Positions 5,135 to 5,275 of a stretch of DNA of 5,275 nucleotides are shown piece after piece. Position 1 is the stretch's first letter, and every line of letters starts with the position of its first letter. Location of the stretch: the NCBI GenBank assembly GCA_964580655.1, contig CAZOMR010000227.1:1-5275 (forward strand). The letters run 5' to 3'. The translations under genes were made by a program, and so were the position numbers. Source of the DNA: CAZOMR01 sp964580655 (GTDB lineage Bacteria > RBG-13-61-14 > CAZOMR01). The notes under the pieces were generated by a model, which was not told the origin of the DNA, did not search any database, and was given only the letters and a program-made list of their open reading frames with translations.

Positions 5135-5275
5135 GCCCTCGTAAAAAGTCATGAGACCGTTTGGGTTGCAAGTTGAGAGTTGATTGAGGCCGAGAGAGGC
5201 CGGATTCGCGGCTTTGCGGGCCTTTCTGACCGCGGTTGCGCGGAAGATGTTCACACCGGCGGCCTTGAGGGTGGC
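5117..5275 (-). CDS. 3' end of an unrecognised upstream gene (partial)
   Basis: A minus-strand frame is open from the window edge for 52 codons to TGA at 5117-5119, 18 nt before the methyltransferase start, which suggests the first visible gene of the operon. The first 31 codons (beginning ATLKAAGVNIFRATAV) look coding: third positions are strongly C/G and the composition is protein-like. The competing frame from 5273 gives an Arg/Gln/Pro-rich sequence, and the third frame stops almost at once. From about codon 32 the frame runs through two heptamer repeat blocks and a 20-bp repeat that encodes MTFYEGIN, so the C-terminus seems repeat-derived. I do not recognise the protein. A Lys/Arg-rich segment (RKARKAANP) precedes the tail. 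The alternative is that the whole stretch is non-coding. Confidence 0.45.
   Translation of the reverse strand, partial: ATLKAAGVNIFRATAVRKARKAANPASLGLNQLSTCNPNGLMTFYEGINCEL
5131..5150 (-). repeat. 20-bp element GACTTTTTACGAGGGCATCA
   Basis: The minus strand carries GACTTTTTACGAGGGCATCA between the two heptamer blocks. I recall closely similar GACTTTTTACGA-type strings as dispersed intergenic repeats in deltaproteobacterial and related genomes, often translated in spurious proteins as TFYE. Only one copy is in this window, so its repeated nature rests on memory and needs a genome search. Confidence 0.4.
5164..5184. repeat. Heptamer tandem repeat AGTTSAN, block 2
   Basis: Three consecutive seven-base units read GGTTGCA, AGTTGAG and AGTTGAT. 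The last unit is identical to the last unit of block 1 (5128-5134). It falls in the C-terminal codons of the partial upstream gene. The 21-bp block length keeps reading frame, so unit gain or loss in threes would not shift it. Confidence 0.6.

Overview
The window reads as bacterial chromosome of moderate GC with two convergent transcription units. The best guess for the host is an anaerobic Desulfobacterota-type (deltaproteobacterial) or related bacterium using tetrahydrofolate/corrinoid C1 metabolism. This rests on a methyltetrahydrofolate:corrinoid methyltransferase of the AcsE/MtgA type, the style of the ClpB sequence, and intergenic repeats of a kind I associate with such genomes. No rRNA or other phylogenetic marker is present, so the placement is an inference.

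Layout: positions 1-225 are an AT-rich, apparently non-coding leader with candidate promoters and a clear ribosome binding site. Positions 226-2877 (+) are a complete clpB encoding the ClpB/Hsp104 disaggregase, with every AAA+ motif intact. Positions 2878-3106 are a convergent intergenic spacer. It holds a strong ribosome binding site with a seven-codon mini-ORF and then a dense mosaic of short direct, tandem and inverted repeats. Positions 3107-4285 (-) encode a 12-helix major facilitator superfamily permease of unknown substrate. Positions 4298-5098 (-) encode the pterin-dependent methyltransferase. Positions 5117-5275 (-) look like the 3' end of a further, unrecognised gene whose C-terminal codons run through repeat DNA.

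The three minus-strand genes are spaced by 18 and 12 nt and probably form one operon (partial gene, then methyltransferase, then MFS permease). The methyltransferase should move a methyl group between methyl-tetrahydrofolate and a corrinoid protein. Neither its corrinoid partner nor an activating protein is in the window, so it cannot be assigned to the Wood-Ljungdahl pathway (AcsE) rather than a methylotrophic or demethylation system (MtgA-like). The permease may handle a metabolite of that pathway, but only by association.

I see no CRISPR array, insertion sequence, tRNA, rRNA or defence system. The least ordinary material is the repeat DNA at both ends of the minus-strand operon, an intercistronic hairpin displaying an SD-like loop before the permease start, and the possible truncated gene just downstream of clpB. 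None of these amounts to a demonstrated new system.
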